Below, one piece after another: positions 8,928-19,465 of a stretch of DNA of 64,000 bases. The DNA comes from Kribbella qitaiheensis (GTDB lineage: Bacteria > Actinomycetota > Actinomycetes > Propionibacteriales > Kribbellaceae). Within the stretch, counting starts at the first letter, position 1; each line of letters opens with the position of its first letter. The stretch lies in NCBI RefSeq assembly GCF_014217565.1, contig NZ_CP043661.1, positions 1,488,001-1,552,000 of the forward strand, read 5' to 3'. Below the pieces are notes generated by a model. The model was not told where the DNA came from, did no database searches, and saw only the letters and a list, made by a program, of their open reading frames with translations. A program made the position numbers and the translations under genes.

Positions 8928-10527
8928 TCAGACCTCGAGGTCTACGGTACGGGCTGTGTCGGTCTGGACTGCGGTGGAGATTTCGTCGAGGACTGCGGTG
9001 GGGATGGAGGAGTCGACGCTGAGGGCTACGAGGGCCTTGCCGCCCTTGCGGTCGCGGCTGACCTGCATGCCGGCGATGTTGATGTCGGACTTGCCGAGGA
9101 TGCCGCCGACCTGGCCGACGATGCCCGGGCGGTCCTCGTAGCTGAGGAACGCGAGGTGGGCAGCCAGCTCAACCTCCAGGTCGAAGCCGTCGATCTCGAC
9201 GAGGCGCTCGGACTGCTTCACGCCGACGAGCGTGCCGGAAACCGAGACCTGGCCGCCGTCGGCGAGGGTGCCGCGGAGGGTGATCAGGTTGCGGTGTTCC
9301 GGGGACTCGTGGTCCGTGAGCAGCCGTACTTCGAGGCCGCGCTCGGCCGCGAGCAGCGGTGCGTTCACGTACGAGACGTTGTCCTCGACGACATCCGCGA
9401 AGACGCCCTTCAGCGCCGCGAGCTCGAGCACCTTCACGTCGAACTCGGTGATCTCGCCACGGACCTCGACATCGAGCTGCTGCGCGACGCCGCCGGCCAG
9501 CGCGGTAAAGATCCGGCCGAGCTTCTCGGTCAGCGCGATGCCAGGCCGAACCTCCTCGGCGATGACGCCGCCCTGGACGTTGACCGCGTCCGGCACGAGT
9601 TCACCGGACAGGGCGAGCCGGACAGACTTCGCGACGGCGATACCGGCCTTCTCCTGCGCTTCCTCGGTGGAGGCGCCCAGGTGCGGAGTCGCGACGACGT
9701 TCTCGAACTCGAACAGCGGGGAGTCGGTGCACGGCTCCTTGGCGAAGACATCCAGCCCGGCGGCCGCGACCCGGCCCTCCTTGAGAGCGGAGTACAGGGC
9801 GGCCTCGTCGACGATGCCACCACGGGCCGCGTTGACGATGATGACCTCGGGCTTGACCTTGTGCAGCTGCTCGTCGCCGATCAGGCCGATGGTCTCCGGG
9901 GTCTTCGGCAGGTGCACGGAGATGAAGTCCGAGGCTGCAAGCAGCTCGTCCAGGGACGCGAGCCGGACCCCCATCTGGGCGGCGCGGGCCGGCCTGGACG
10001 TACGGGTCGTACGCGATCACGTTCATGCCGAAGGCGGCCAGCCGCTGGGCGACCAGGACGCCGATCTTGCCGAGGCCGACAATGCCGACGGTCTTCTCGA
10101 ACAGCTCGACGCCGGAGAACTTCGACCGCTTCCACTCGCCGTTCTTCAGCGAGAGGTCGGCAGCCGGGACCCGGCGGGCGGCGGCGAGCAGCAGCGCGAC
10201 GGCGAGCTCGGCGGCGCTGACGATGTTGGAGGTCGGCGCGTTGACGACCATCACACCGGCCTGGGTCGCGGCCTTCACGTCGACGTTGTCGAGGCCGACG
10301 CCGGCGCGGGCGACGACCTTGAGCTTCTTCGCCGCGGCGAGCGCCTCGGCGTCCACCTTGGTGGCGCTGCGGATCAGGATGGCGTCGACATCGGCGATGG
10401 CCGGCAGCAGTTCGGCGCGGTCGGCGCCGTTCGCGTGCCGGATCTCGAAGTCGGGGCCGAGCGCCTCGACGGTGGCCGGGGACAGTTCTTCGGCGATCAG
10501 GACGACGGGCCGTTGAGCGTCAGTCAT
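8928..10527 (-). CDS. serA: D-3-phosphoglycerate dehydrogenase, with apparent +1 frameshift
   Basis: The enzyme oxidises 3-phosphoglycerate with NAD, the first step of serine synthesis. The first frame runs from 10527 and holds the substrate and NAD domains (VGIVGLGKIGVLVAQRL; IAYDPYVQAG). The second frame resumes at MGVRLASLDELL and carries the catalytic NAARGGIVDEAAL and HLGAST segments, the intervening domain and the C-terminal ACT domain (RPGIVGQVGGILGKSDINIAGMQ). Removing one base from the GGG at 9986-9988 joins them as AGRAAQMGVRLAS and gives a normal 532-residue type-1 SerA. Everything else is intact, so a sequencing error is more likely than a pseudogene. Confidence 0.93.
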
Positions 10528-10677
10528 GGGAGATGTCTCCTGCAGAAGCGGTTGGGGGCTCGAAAGATCAGAGCACCGCGCTGTGCCCGCTGGAAACGAT
10601 GCTACCAGCCGTTCAGTTCACCACTCCGGGGGTATCAAACCGCGTAAGACGGGCAGCCCGACCCGTACTGCGGAAGC

Positions 10678-11907
10678 TCAGTCGGTGTCGCAGCTCTGGT
10701 TGGAAGCGACGCTGGTGGCCGAATCGATCCCGAGCCGGCCCTGCTCGCGGACCAGCCGGTAGCGCAGGTCCAGCCGGCTGCAGGTCGTCCCCTTCGCCCC
10801 AGTGCTCTTCGGTGAGAAAAGCACCGTGAAAGTCACCCGCGCAGTCGCGTTCTTCTCCCCCGTGCCAACCACCTCGGTGATCACCGGGCGGAACGCGTAC
10901 GACGTCCCGTGCGCCCGGACGAAGTCGGCGTCGGTACTGGTCAAGGCGAGCTCGTGTGAATAGGTGTCCCGCATCGCCAGGAAGTCGTGCTGATTCAGCG
11001 CTCTGAAGTACGCCGCGAACAGCCGCTGGATCTCGGTGGCCAACGGACTGGCGGCGACGTCGAGCGAAGGCTGGACCGCCGTTCGCGGCCCATGGGCGAG
11101 GCAGTTCCCAGTCGGCTCGGCGGTGACGGCGGGCTCCAAGCCGGCGTACCGGCGGACTTCGTCCAGGCCGATGATCTTGCCGGAGGCAACGGTGTTGCCA
11201 GTCACCAAACCGGTGACGTGGCCGTTCCGGTTGAGCACTGGCGCGCCGACCGAGGCAGGGTCGAGGAACTCGGGCAGCGCGCGCGGCTCCTGCGTAGTCC
11301 CGGCCCGCTGGATCGACTGTTTGCCCGTCTGGTCGTACGCGATGATCGCGCGCTCGGCCTTGGCATCCGGAGCCTCCGACGCGAGCGTGGCGGTCGAGAT
11401 GTCGAAGCTGCCCTGCATCTGCAGCACTGCGACTCCGTCGGCGCTGGTGCCGACCACAGTGGCTCTGCGAATCCGGCCGTCCACTGTCATCGCGGCGATC
11501 GACACCGGCTGCCGGATGGCCGACGCGGCGGTGAGCACTCGCCCATCGTCGAACAACACGCCGGTCGCTTCACCCGTCCCCGCACAAGTACTGGCCAGCA
11601 CTCGTACGACGCTTGGCCCGGTCGCCCTCAGCACCGTGCCTGTGTCCAGGCTCAGATCTCCGGAACTCTGGCCCTGCGACCGGAGCACCCAGCCGGCTCC
11701 AAGGCCGACGGCCAGCACGATCACCACTAACGGGATGATCGCCAGCACGCCCGGCCCGCGGGGCGGTTTCGCCTGCCTGGAAGGCTGGACCGGCGCGGTC
11801 CGGGGCTGGATCGTCGTCCGGCTCCCGGCCGTCACCTCGTCGTCGACGACCGCCCAGCTCGGGATACGCCGGGGTGGCTTCGGCAGCTCGCGCCGGCCGT
11901 CTTCCAT
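10678..11907 (-). CDS. membrane-anchored degenerate trypsin-like protein
   Basis: The 409-residue protein has a cytoplasmic N-terminus, one membrane helix (about residues 53-76, VLAIIPLVVIVLAVGLGAGW) and an outer trypsin-fold domain resembling HtrA/MarP-type proteases. Catalytic positions look lost: the usual TAAH is TAAS, and the GNSGGP turn reads ASVGAPV. Only the Asp-like DGVAVLQ segment is kept. A second domain (about 285-409, LFAAYFRALNQHDFLAMRDTYS) looks like an NTF2-like fold. The ATG at 11907 has a GGGAGG site. It lies between serA and ilvC on the same strand but is set off from ilvC by a terminator. Probably a sensor or binding pseudoprotease; function unknown. Confidence 0.7.
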   Translation of the reverse strand: MEDGRRELPKPPRRIPSWAVVDDEVTAGSRTTIQPRTAPVQPSRQAKPPRGPGVLAIIPLVVIVLAVGLGAGWVLRSQGQSSGDLSLDTGTVLRATGPSVVRVLASTCAGTGEATGVLFDDGRVLTAASAIRQPVSIAAMTVDGRIRRATVVGTSADGVAVLQMQGSFDISTATLASEAPDAKAERAIIAYDQTGKQSIQRAGTTQEPRALPEFLDPASVGAPVLNRNGHVTGLVTGNTVASGKIIGLDEVRRYAGLEPAVTAEPTGNCLAHGPRTAVQPSLDVAASPLATEIQRLFAAYFRALNQHDFLAMRDTYSHELALTSTDADFVRAHGTSYAFRPVITEVVGTGEKNATARVTFTVLFSPKSTGAKGTTCSRLDLRYRLVREQGRLGIDSATSVASNQSCDTD

Positions 11908-11983
11908 CCCCAACCTCCCGGTGACTGGTGTCGGCTCCGATTCTGTCAGAGAGCTGTCCCGATTTCTTTCTGACAAAGCCACA

Positions 11984-12019
11984 ACGCCCGGGTCGCCACA
12001 AATGTGGCGGCCCGGGCGT
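11984..12019 (-). terminator. terminator of the ilvBNC operon
   Basis: ACGCCCGGG and CGCCACA pair with TGTGGCG and CCCGGGCGT, with a single-base bulge and a very short loop. The hairpin starts 25 bases after the ilvC stop and is followed on the minus strand by TTTGT. Confidence 0.75.
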
Positions 12020-12043
12020 CCCTAGTGCCCCGTCAGCGGGAGG

Positions 12044-13076
<1,033 letters not shown>

Positions 13077-13159
13077 TTGGAGCTCGTCTCCTTGATTTTC
13101 TTGAAGGTCTACCGGCCTGTACTTCGGCGCCGGCGCGGGTAATTCCGGCCTGCTGCGGG

Positions 13160-13822
13160 TCAGCTGTGCCTGACGGGAGCAGCGGGACGGTGGCCCGGCG
13201 GCGGCGCCGGCACCGGGTGGTTCGGGTGTACGCCGGCCGCGGTGGCCGGTGCGTTCGCAGGCCGGGCCTGCAAGGTCGGAGCCCTGGACGCCACGTGTGG
13301 CGGCGGCACCGGGACGGGGCGGAGGGTGCGGTCGGAGATGGAGCGGCTGCCCCGGCCGATCGCGACCATGCCGGACTGCACCAGCTCCCGGACGCCGAAG
13401 GGTTCCAGCACCCGGAGCATGGCCTCGAGCTTCTCGGGATTGCCGGTCGCCTCGATCGTGATCGCGTCCGGAGCCACGTCGACAACCTTCGCACGGAACA
13501 GCTGGACGGTCTCCAGCACCTGCCCGCGGCTCAGAGTGTCCGCCTTCACCTTCACCAGCAGCAGTTCACGCTGCACGGTGGCGGTCGGCTCGAGTTCGAC
13601 GATCTTGATCACGTTCACCAGCTTGTTCAGCTGCTTGGTGATCTGCTCCAAAGGCTGCTCGTCCACGCTGACCGCGATGGTCATCCGGGAAACTTCCGGG
13701 TGCTCGGTCGGGCCGACGGCCAGTGAGTCGATGTTGAACCCGCGCCGCGAGATCAGCGCCGCCACCCGGGCCAGCACACCATGCTTGTTCTCGACCAGGA
13801 TGCTCAATGTGTGCTTGCTCAT
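13160..13822 (-). CDS. ilvN: acetolactate synthase small (regulatory) subunit
   Basis: The 220-residue protein begins with an ACT domain ([34 protein letters not shown], residues 3-37) that binds valine for feedback control, followed by the second regulatory domain ending in [18 protein letters not shown]. It binds and activates IlvB. The family is usually 160-175 residues; here a Pro/Ala/His-rich tail of about 50 residues follows DRTLRP. The tail may be real or caused by an undetected frameshift near 13300-13330. The start at 13822 was chosen because homology begins there. Confidence 0.94.
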   Translation of the reverse strand: MSKHTLSILVENKHGVLARVAALISRRGFNIDSLAVGPTEHPEVSRMTIAVSVDEQPLEQITKQLNKLVNVIKIVELEPTATVQRELLLVKVKADTLSRGQVLETVQLFRAKVVDVAPDAITIEATGNPEKLEAMLRVLEPFGVRELVQSGMVAIGRGSRSISDRTLRPVPVPPPHVASRAPTLQARPANAPATAAGVHPNHPVPAPPPGHRPAAPVRHS

Positions 13823-13901
13823 CGACGTCCTCGCTTCGCTCCGGGCGCCGATGAGGCACAAGTTGGGCTGTGCTGGACTGTTCCCTCGCGTTGCTCGGTC
13901 A

Positions 13902-15650
13902 TTACAGCTCCTCCCCGTCCCACTTGGGGGCCATGTCGCGGGCGATCTGGATGTCGTCGTTGCTGGCACCCGCGGCGACCATGGGCCACACCATCGCGTC
14001 GCGGTGGACGACGAAGTCGACCACGACCGGCTGGTCCGTGACCGACATCGCCTTGTCGATGGTGGCGTCGACCGACTCCCGGTCCGAGCAGCGCAGCCCG
14101 ACGCAGCCCATCGCTTCGGCGAGCTTGGCGAAGTCCGGGATCCGCGCGGAGTGCAGGTCGGTGTTGGAGTAGCGCTTGTCGTAGAACATCGTCTGCCACT
14201 GCCGGACCATGCCGAGCGACTGGTTGTTGATCACCGCGACCTTGATCGGGATGCCCTCCAGCGCGCAGGTGACGAGCTCCTGGTTCGTCATCTGGAAGCA
14301 GCCGTCGCCGTCGATCGCCCAGACGGTCTTGTCGGGCCGCGCGACCTTCGCCCCCATCGCGGCCGGCACGGAGTACCCCATGGTGCCGAGGCCGCCGGAG
14401 TTGAGCCAGTGCAGCGGCTTCTCGAACGGCAGGTAGTGCGCGGCCCACATCTGGTGCTGGCCGACCCCGCTGGTGTAGATCGCGTCCGGCCCGGCGATCT
14501 GGCCGATCCGCTGGATCACGTACTGCGGGGACAGGCTGCCGTCCTCCGGCTCGTCGTACCCGACCGGGTACTTCGCCTTGACCGAGTCGAGCAGCCCCCG
14601 CCAGGCGGAGTAGTCCGGCGTCCGGCCGTTGCTGGCGATCTCGGTCTGCAGAGCGGTGATCAGGTCGGCGATGACCTCCTTGCAGTCACCCACGATCGGC
14701 ACGTCGGCGGCGCGGTTCTTGCCGATCTCGGCCGGGTCGATGTCGGCGTGGATGACCTTCGCCTCGGGCGCGAACGAGCTCAGCTTGCCGGTCACCCGGT
14801 CGTCGAACCGCGCGCCGAGACAGATCAGCAGATCGGACCTCTGCAGCGCGCCGACGGCCGAGACCGAGCCGTGCATACCGGGCATCCCGAAATGCAGCTC
14901 GTGCGAGTCCGGCAGTGCGCCGCGCGCCATCAGGGTGGTGACCACCGGGATGCCGAGCAGCTCGGCGAGCTGCTTCAGCTCCTCGCTCGCCTTCGCCCGG
15001 ATCACGCCGCCCCCGACGTACAGGACGGGCTTCTCGGCGGCGGCGATCAGCCGGGCCGCCTCACGCACCTGCTTGGGGTGCGGGCGGGTGACGGGACGGT
15101 ACCCGGGCAGCGACAGCTCGGTCGGCCAGTGGAAGTCGACGGTCGCCTGCATCGCGTCCTTGGTGACGTCGACCAGGACCGGGCCGGGGCGACCGGTGGA
15201 GGCGATGTGGAAGGCCTCCGCGATCGTGCTGGCGATCTCGTTCGGGTCGTTGACGAGGAAGTTGTGCTTGGTGATCGGCATCGTGATGCCGCGGATGTCC
15301 GCCTCCTGGAAGGCGTCCGTCCCGATCGAGGCGCTGGCGACCTGGCCGGTGATCGCGACCAGCGGCACCGAGTCCATGTACGCGTCGGCGATCGGCGTGA
15401 CCAGGTTGGTGGCGCCGGGGCCCGAGGTCGCCATACAGACGCCGGTCTTACCGGTCGCCGAGGCGTAGCCCTGGGCGGCGTGGCCGGCGCCCTGCTCGTG
15501 ACGTACCAGGATGTGGCGGATCTGGGTCGAGTCGAGCATCGGGTCGTACGCCGGGAGGATCGCCCCGCCCGGAATGCCGAAGACGGTGTCGACGCCGGCG
15601 TGTTCCAGTGCGCGGATCAGAGCCTGTGCCCCGGTCAGCTGCTCACTCAT
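13902..15650 (-). CDS. ilvB: acetolactate synthase large (catalytic) subunit
   Basis: The 582-residue ThDP/FAD enzyme condenses pyruvate with pyruvate or 2-oxobutyrate, the committed step to Val, Leu and Ile. Catalytic Glu52 is seen in [14 protein letters not shown], the ThDP/Mg motif is [16 protein letters not shown]...VINNQ, and the FAD region lies between. Length is typical. It heads the ilvB-ilvN-ilvC operon. The 219 bases between a short leader frame (ATG at 15869) and the ilvB ATG contain an intrinsic terminator, so expression is probably set by transcription attenuation. Confidence 0.97.
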   Translation of the reverse strand: MSEQLTGAQALIRALEHAGVDTVFGIPGGAILPAYDPMLDSTQIRHILVRHEQGAGHAAQGYASATGKTGVCMATSGPGATNLVTPIADAYMDSVPLVAITGQVASASIGTDAFQEADIRGITMPITKHNFLVNDPNEIASTIAEAFHIASTGRPGPVLVDVTKDAMQATVDFHWPTELSLPGYRPVTRPHPKQVREAARLIAAAEKPVLYVGGGVIRAKASEELKQLAELLGIPVVTTLMARGALPDSHELHFGMPGMHGSVSAVGALQRSDLLICLGARFDDRVTGKLSSFAPEAKVIHADIDPAEIGKNRAADVPIVGDCKEVIADLITALQTEIASNGRTPDYSAWRGLLDSVKAKYPVGYDEPEDGSLSPQYVIQRIGQIAGPDAIYTSGVGQHQMWAAHYLPFEKPLHWLNSGGLGTMGYSVPAAMGAKVARPDKTVWAIDGDGCFQMTNQELVTCALEGIPIKVAVINNQSLGMVRQWQTMFYDKRYSNTDLHSARIPDFAKLAEAMGCVGLRCSDRESVDATIDKAMSVTDQPVVVDFVVHRDAMVWPMVAAGASNDDIQIARDMAPKWDGEEL

Positions 15651-15769
15651 GAGTGCCTTCCCTTGGTTGTCACGGTGTGTCTTTGCTGCGATCGATCGTC
15701 CTCGGCTCCTGGCCGCCAGGCGAGCCCTCGGATCGCGAGAATCCGCCTTGGCGAGACAGCTGAGTCAAC

Positions 15770-15807
15770 AAAAAACGCCCCCTCCGCCGGGTGGGCTGAA
15801 GGGGGCG
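15770..15807 (-). terminator. attenuator terminator in the ilvB leader
   Basis: On the minus strand CGCCCCCT's complement forms an 8-base GC stem (15776-15783 with 15800-15807) around a 16-base loop, followed by a run of six U (15770-15775). It is a textbook intrinsic terminator placed between a branched-chain-rich leader peptide and ilvB, 120 bases before the ilvB start. Confidence 0.88.
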
Positions 15808-15827
15808 CGCTCGACTCGATGGTCGCG

Positions 15828-15869
15828 TCAGTCGGCGCGCCGCACAAGTACGAGGAGAATCGATCGCAT
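15828..15869 (-). CDS. ilvB leader peptide (attenuation)
   Basis: A 13-codon frame reads MRSILLVLVRRAD. It has the consecutive codons Ile-Leu-Leu-Val-Leu-Val (ATT CTC CTC GTA CTT GTG) and ends 20 bases before the terminator stem. Ribosome stalling at these codons when charged Ile, Leu or Val tRNA is scarce would be expected to let RNA polymerase read into ilvBNC. The arrangement matches attenuator leaders of actinobacterial and enterobacterial ilv operons. No strong ribosome site is evident, so the start is judged from the codon content and position. Confidence 0.8.
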   Translation of the reverse strand: MRSILLVLVRRAD

Positions 15870-16110
15870 GCAGTCACTTTTGCCGACTCCCCTCGATCCG
15901 GTCAAGCCTGCCGCCTGAGTGTCTCATTAGGTGAGATGCCCGTCTTACTTCTGGTCAGTCTAGAACCGCCCCCAGCAGCTGACGCGCCCGGGGGCCACGA
16001 GGTCACTCCTGGTGCCCTTGCACACCAACCGGGGACCTTGGTCACGAAATAACGTGTCCGAGCCCCCCACAACCTGTCCGAGGTCCCCACCTCTGTCCAC
16101 GGTTTCCGGG

Positions 16111-17799
16111 CTAGATGCAGACGGCACCTTCGGAGGCGGAGCCGACCAGGCGGACGTACTTGCCGAGGACGCCCTTGGTGATGGCCGGGGTCTTCGGGGT
16201 CCAGCCTTCGCGGCGGCGATCCAGCTCCTCGGGCTCGACGTGCAGCTCGAGGGTGCGGTTCTTCACGTCCAGGGTGATCCGGTCGCCGTCGCGGACGAAC
16301 GCGATCGGACCACCGTCCATCGCCTCCGGGGCGACGTGGCCGACGCACAACCCCGTCGTACCGCCGGAGAAGCGCCCGTCGGTGAGCAGCAGGACGTCCT
16401 TGCCGAGGCCGGCGCCCTTGATCGCTCCGGTGACGGCGAGCATCTCGCGCATCCCCGGACCGCCTTTCGGGCCTTCGTACCGGATCACAACGACGTCGCC
16501 GGCCTTCATCGAGCCGTCCTCGACCGCGTCCATCGCGCCCCGCTCGCCGTCGAACACCCGCGCGGTGCCCTCGAACACGTCGGAGTCGAAGCCCGCGCTC
16601 TTCACGACCGCACCGTCCGGCGCCAGCGTGCCCTTGAGGATCGTGATGCCGCCGGTGCCGTGGATCGGCTTGTCCAGCGCCCGGATGATCGTGCCGTCGA
16701 CATCCGGCGGGGCGATGTCGGCCAGGTTCTCCGCCATCGTCTTGCCGGTCACGGTGAGGCAGTCGCCGTGCAGCAGCCCAGCGTCGAGCAGCGCCCGCAG
16801 GACCACCGGGATGCCGCCGACCCGGTCGACATCCGTCATCACGTACCGGCCGAACGGCTTCAGGTCGCCCAGGTGCGGGACCTTGTCGCCGACCCGGTTG
16901 AAGTCGTCGAGGGTCAGGTCGACCTCGGCCTCGCGCGCGATCGCGAGCAGATGCAGTACTGCGTTGGTGGAACCGCCGAGCGCCATCACCACGGCGATCG
17001 CGTTCTCGAACGCCTCGCGGGTGAGGATCTGGCGGGCGGTGATGCCCTTGGCCAGCAGGTTCACGACGGCCTCGCCGGACTTGCGGGCGAACCCGTCGCG
17101 ACGCCGGTCCACCGCGGGCGGCGCGGCCGAGCCCGGCAGCGACATACCCAGTGCTTCCGCAGCCGAAGCCATCGTGTTGGCGGTGTACATACCGCCGCAG
17201 GCTCCCTCCCCCGGGCAGATCGCGCGCTCGACGGCGTCGACCTGCTCGCGAGTGATCAGGCCGCGAGCGCAGGCTCCGACCGCCTCGAACGCGTCGATGA
17301 TGGTGACGTCCTTGTCGCCCAGACGGCCCGGCATGATCGACCCGGCGTACAGGAAGACGCTCGCCAGATCGAGCCGCGCGGCGGCCATCAACATGCCTGG
17401 CAGCGATTTGTCGCAGCCGGCCAGCAGCACCGAGCCGTCGAGGCGCTCGGCCTCCATCACCGTCTCCACCGAGTCGGCGATGATCTCGCGGCTCACCAGC
17501 GAGTAGTGCATCCCGACATGGCCCATCGAGATCCCGTCGGAGACGCTGATCGTGCCGAACTCCAGCGGGTAGCCGTTCGCCGCGTGCACGCCGTCCTTGA
17601 CCGCCTTCGCCAGCCGGTCGAGCGACAGATTGCACGGGGTGATCTCGTTCCAGCTCGACGCCACCCCGATCTGTGGCTTGACCCAGTCGTCGTCCCCCAT
17701 CCCGACGGCCCGGAGCATCCCGCGCGAAGCGGTCGCCTCCAGCCCATCGGTGACAGTCCGACTCCGCGGCTTGATATCCGGCCCGCCATCAGTACCCAT
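16111..17799 (-). CDS. ilvD: dihydroxy-acid dehydratase
   Basis: The protein (562 residues from the ATG at 17799; a GTG at 17808 is possible) dehydrates 2,3-dihydroxy-isovalerate and -methylvalerate to the keto acids in Val/Ile synthesis. Signature 1 is [15 protein letters not shown] and signature 2 is [23 protein letters not shown]. The cluster cysteines sit in GCDKSLPG and [16 protein letters not shown]. It lies upstream of ilvB on the same strand but separated by about 460 bases with the ilvB attenuator, so it has its own control. Confidence 0.97.
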   Translation of the reverse strand: MGTDGGPDIKPRSRTVTDGLEATASRGMLRAVGMGDDDWVKPQIGVASSWNEITPCNLSLDRLAKAVKDGVHAANGYPLEFGTISVSDGISMGHVGMHYSLVSREIIADSVETVMEAERLDGSVLLAGCDKSLPGMLMAAARLDLASVFLYAGSIMPGRLGDKDVTIIDAFEAVGACARGLITREQVDAVERAICPGEGACGGMYTANTMASAAEALGMSLPGSAAPPAVDRRRDGFARKSGEAVVNLLAKGITARQILTREAFENAIAVVMALGGSTNAVLHLLAIAREAEVDLTLDDFNRVGDKVPHLGDLKPFGRYVMTDVDRVGGIPVVLRALLDAGLLHGDCLTVTGKTMAENLADIAPPDVDGTIIRALDKPIHGTGGITILKGTLAPDGAVVKSAGFDSDVFEGTARVFDGERGAMDAVEDGSMKAGDVVVIRYEGPKGGPGMREMLAVTGAIKGAGLGKDVLLLTDGRFSGGTTGLCVGHVAPEAMDGGPIAFVRDGDRITLDVKNRTLELHVEPEELDRRREGWTPKTPAITKGVLGKYVRLVGSASEGAVCI

Positions 17800-18024
17800 A
17801 CAGCTCACTGTAGGAGCGCCGGCCCGACAAGACTCCCGACCCCCACTCCAGTACTACGACACGTCGCCCCGCGCGGCCGATCACGGACTCGCCGGACGCG
17901 GCGCCGACGCCTCGAGCCCCGCCGCCCCACCTTCACCGGCGAACAACCTTCGCGATGTCATACGACCCATACGCAGCCAGAGCCCGCTCGGATCCAGCGT
18001 CTGCGTAGCCCGAGCCGATTCGGA

Positions 18025-18306
18025 TCAGCCGCCGGCGACGCTGGGGAGGATGAGGAGCTCGTCGCCGTCGGTCAGGGTCGTGTCGAGACCGTTCAGGTCG
18101 CGGATGTTGTCGTTGCCGAGGAAGACGTTGACGTGCCGGCGGAGGGCGCCTTGTTCGTCGGTCAGCCTGCGCCGCAACGCTGGATGATCGCCTTCCAGCG
18201 TTGCGAACACAGCACCGACGGTCGCCTCCGCCGGCTCGACCTCTAGCCGTTCCAGGTCTCCCGCGAAGGGCCGCAGCACCGTCGGGAGCTTCACTCCGAT
18301 CTTCAT
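18025..18306 (-). CDS. MoaD/ThiS-family sulfur-carrier protein
   Basis: The 93-residue beta-grasp protein ends VAGG; the C-terminal Gly-Gly is where sulfur is carried as a thiocarboxylate. It has the family segments VNVFLGNDNIRDLNGLDTTLTDGDELLILPSVAGG. It starts four bases after the stop of the upstream BNR-repeat gene, so the two form an operon. Such MoaD-like proteins serve molybdopterin synthesis or, as in CysO, cysteine synthesis; no MoaE or CysM partner is nearby. Confidence 0.88.
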   Translation of the reverse strand: MKIGVKLPTVLRPFAGDLERLEVEPAEATVGAVFATLEGDHPALRRRLTDEQGALRRHVNVFLGNDNIRDLNGLDTTLTDGDELLILPSVAGG

Positions 18307-18310
18307 CGCG

Positions 18311-19402
18311 TCAGTCGATGACCGCTGCGCGGACGGTCAGTACGTCGGGCAGGTGGCGGGCCACCTCGGTCCAGCTGTCGCCGGAGTCGGCGCTGGCGTA
18401 GACGCAGCCGTCCCGGGTGCCGACATACACCCCGGCCGGCGAACCCTCGTCGGTACAGAGCGCGTCCCGCAGGACCGGCGCGTACGACGGGACGTCGGGC
18501 AGCCCGTTCGTCAGGGCTTCCCAGCTGGAGCCCGCGTCGCGGGACCGGTAGACCCGGCACTTCGCGTCGGTGGGGATCCTGTTCCCGTCGGCGATCAGCG
18601 GGAAGACGTAGACCGTGTCCGGCTCGTGCGGATGCACCACGATCGGGAAGCCGAAGTCCGACGGCAGGCCGTCCGCGATCGACTTCCAGATCGCGCCGCC
18701 GTCGTCGGAGCGGTAGACGCCGTGGTGGTTCTGCGCGAACATCCGGTCCGGCCGGTCCGGGTGCGCGGCGAGCTTGTGCACGCACTGGCCGAACTCGGGA
18801 TAAGGATCGGGGAAGAAGTACGCCTTGATGCCCTGGTTCGCCGGCTTCCAGGTCTCGCCACCGTCGGTCGTCTGGTAGACCCCGCCGGTGGACATCGCCA
18901 CGCTCAGCCGCGCGGGATCCGCCGAATCCGGCAGCACGGTGTGGATCGCCTGGCCGCCGAAACCGGCGCCCCAGTCCTTGCGATGGGGGTGGTCCCACAG
19001 GGCGCGGACCAGCTCGAACGTCACTCCCCCGTCGGCCGACTTCCACAACGAGGACGGCTGCGCACCGGCGTACACGACTCCTGGCTGACTGGCGGGCGCG
19101 GGCTGGATCTGCCAGACGCGCTCGACCGAGGCATCCGCGTCGGCGGGGAAGCCGATCGAGCCCTCCGGTGGCTCGGCCCAGCTCCGGCCGAGGTCGTCGG
19201 AGTGGAACACGGCCGGGCCCCAGTGCTCGCTGGTCCCGCCCGCGAACAGGCGTGGCCGGTCGCCACGGGTGTCGATCCCCACCGAGTAGACGCCCTGCAT
19301 CTCGAAGGACGGCCCCTCCAGGGTCCACTCCCGGCGCCCGGCATCACTCCGGCCGACCCAGAGTCCCTTCTTGGTCCCGATCAGCAGTACAGCCTCGGAC
19401 AT
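18311..19402 (-). CDS. BNR/sialidase-like beta-propeller protein
   Basis: The 363-residue protein carries repeated Asp-box-type turns: SDDLGRSW, SADGGVTF, TTDGGETW, SDDGGAIW, SRDAGSSW and SADSGDSW. This indicates a six- or seven-bladed propeller of the exo-sialidase/YCF48/VPS10 kind. There is no signal peptide (MSEAVLLIGTKKGLWVG), so it is cytoplasmic, and the catalytic residues of true sialidases are not recognisable. It lies 4 bases upstream of the MoaD-like gene. The substrate or role is unknown. Confidence 0.85.
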   Translation of the reverse strand: MSEAVLLIGTKKGLWVGRSDAGRREWTLEGPSFEMQGVYSVGIDTRGDRPRLFAGGTSEHWGPAVFHSDDLGRSWAEPPEGSIGFPADADASVERVWQIQPAPASQPGVVYAGAQPSSLWKSADGGVTFELVRALWDHPHRKDWGAGFGGQAIHTVLPDSADPARLSVAMSTGGVYQTTDGGETWKPANQGIKAYFFPDPYPEFGQCVHKLAAHPDRPDRMFAQNHHGVYRSDDGGAIWKSIADGLPSDFGFPIVVHPHEPDTVYVFPLIADGNRIPTDAKCRVYRSRDAGSSWEALTNGLPDVPSYAPVLRDALCTDEGSPAGVYVGTRDGCVYASADSGDSWTEVARHLPDVLTVRAAVID

Positions 19403-19465
19403 CGTCGTCCTCCCTTACCAGAAACGGCCCTTGGTCAGATCCAAGCGGCCGCCACCGACAGTTTT

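Noticed and set aside
13242..16052. A 936-codon open frame on the plus strand antisense to ilvN and ilvB
   Set aside because: High-GC shadow frame: composition is Arg/Asp/Val/Gly-rich with no domain, and the opposite strand encodes clear IlvN and IlvB.
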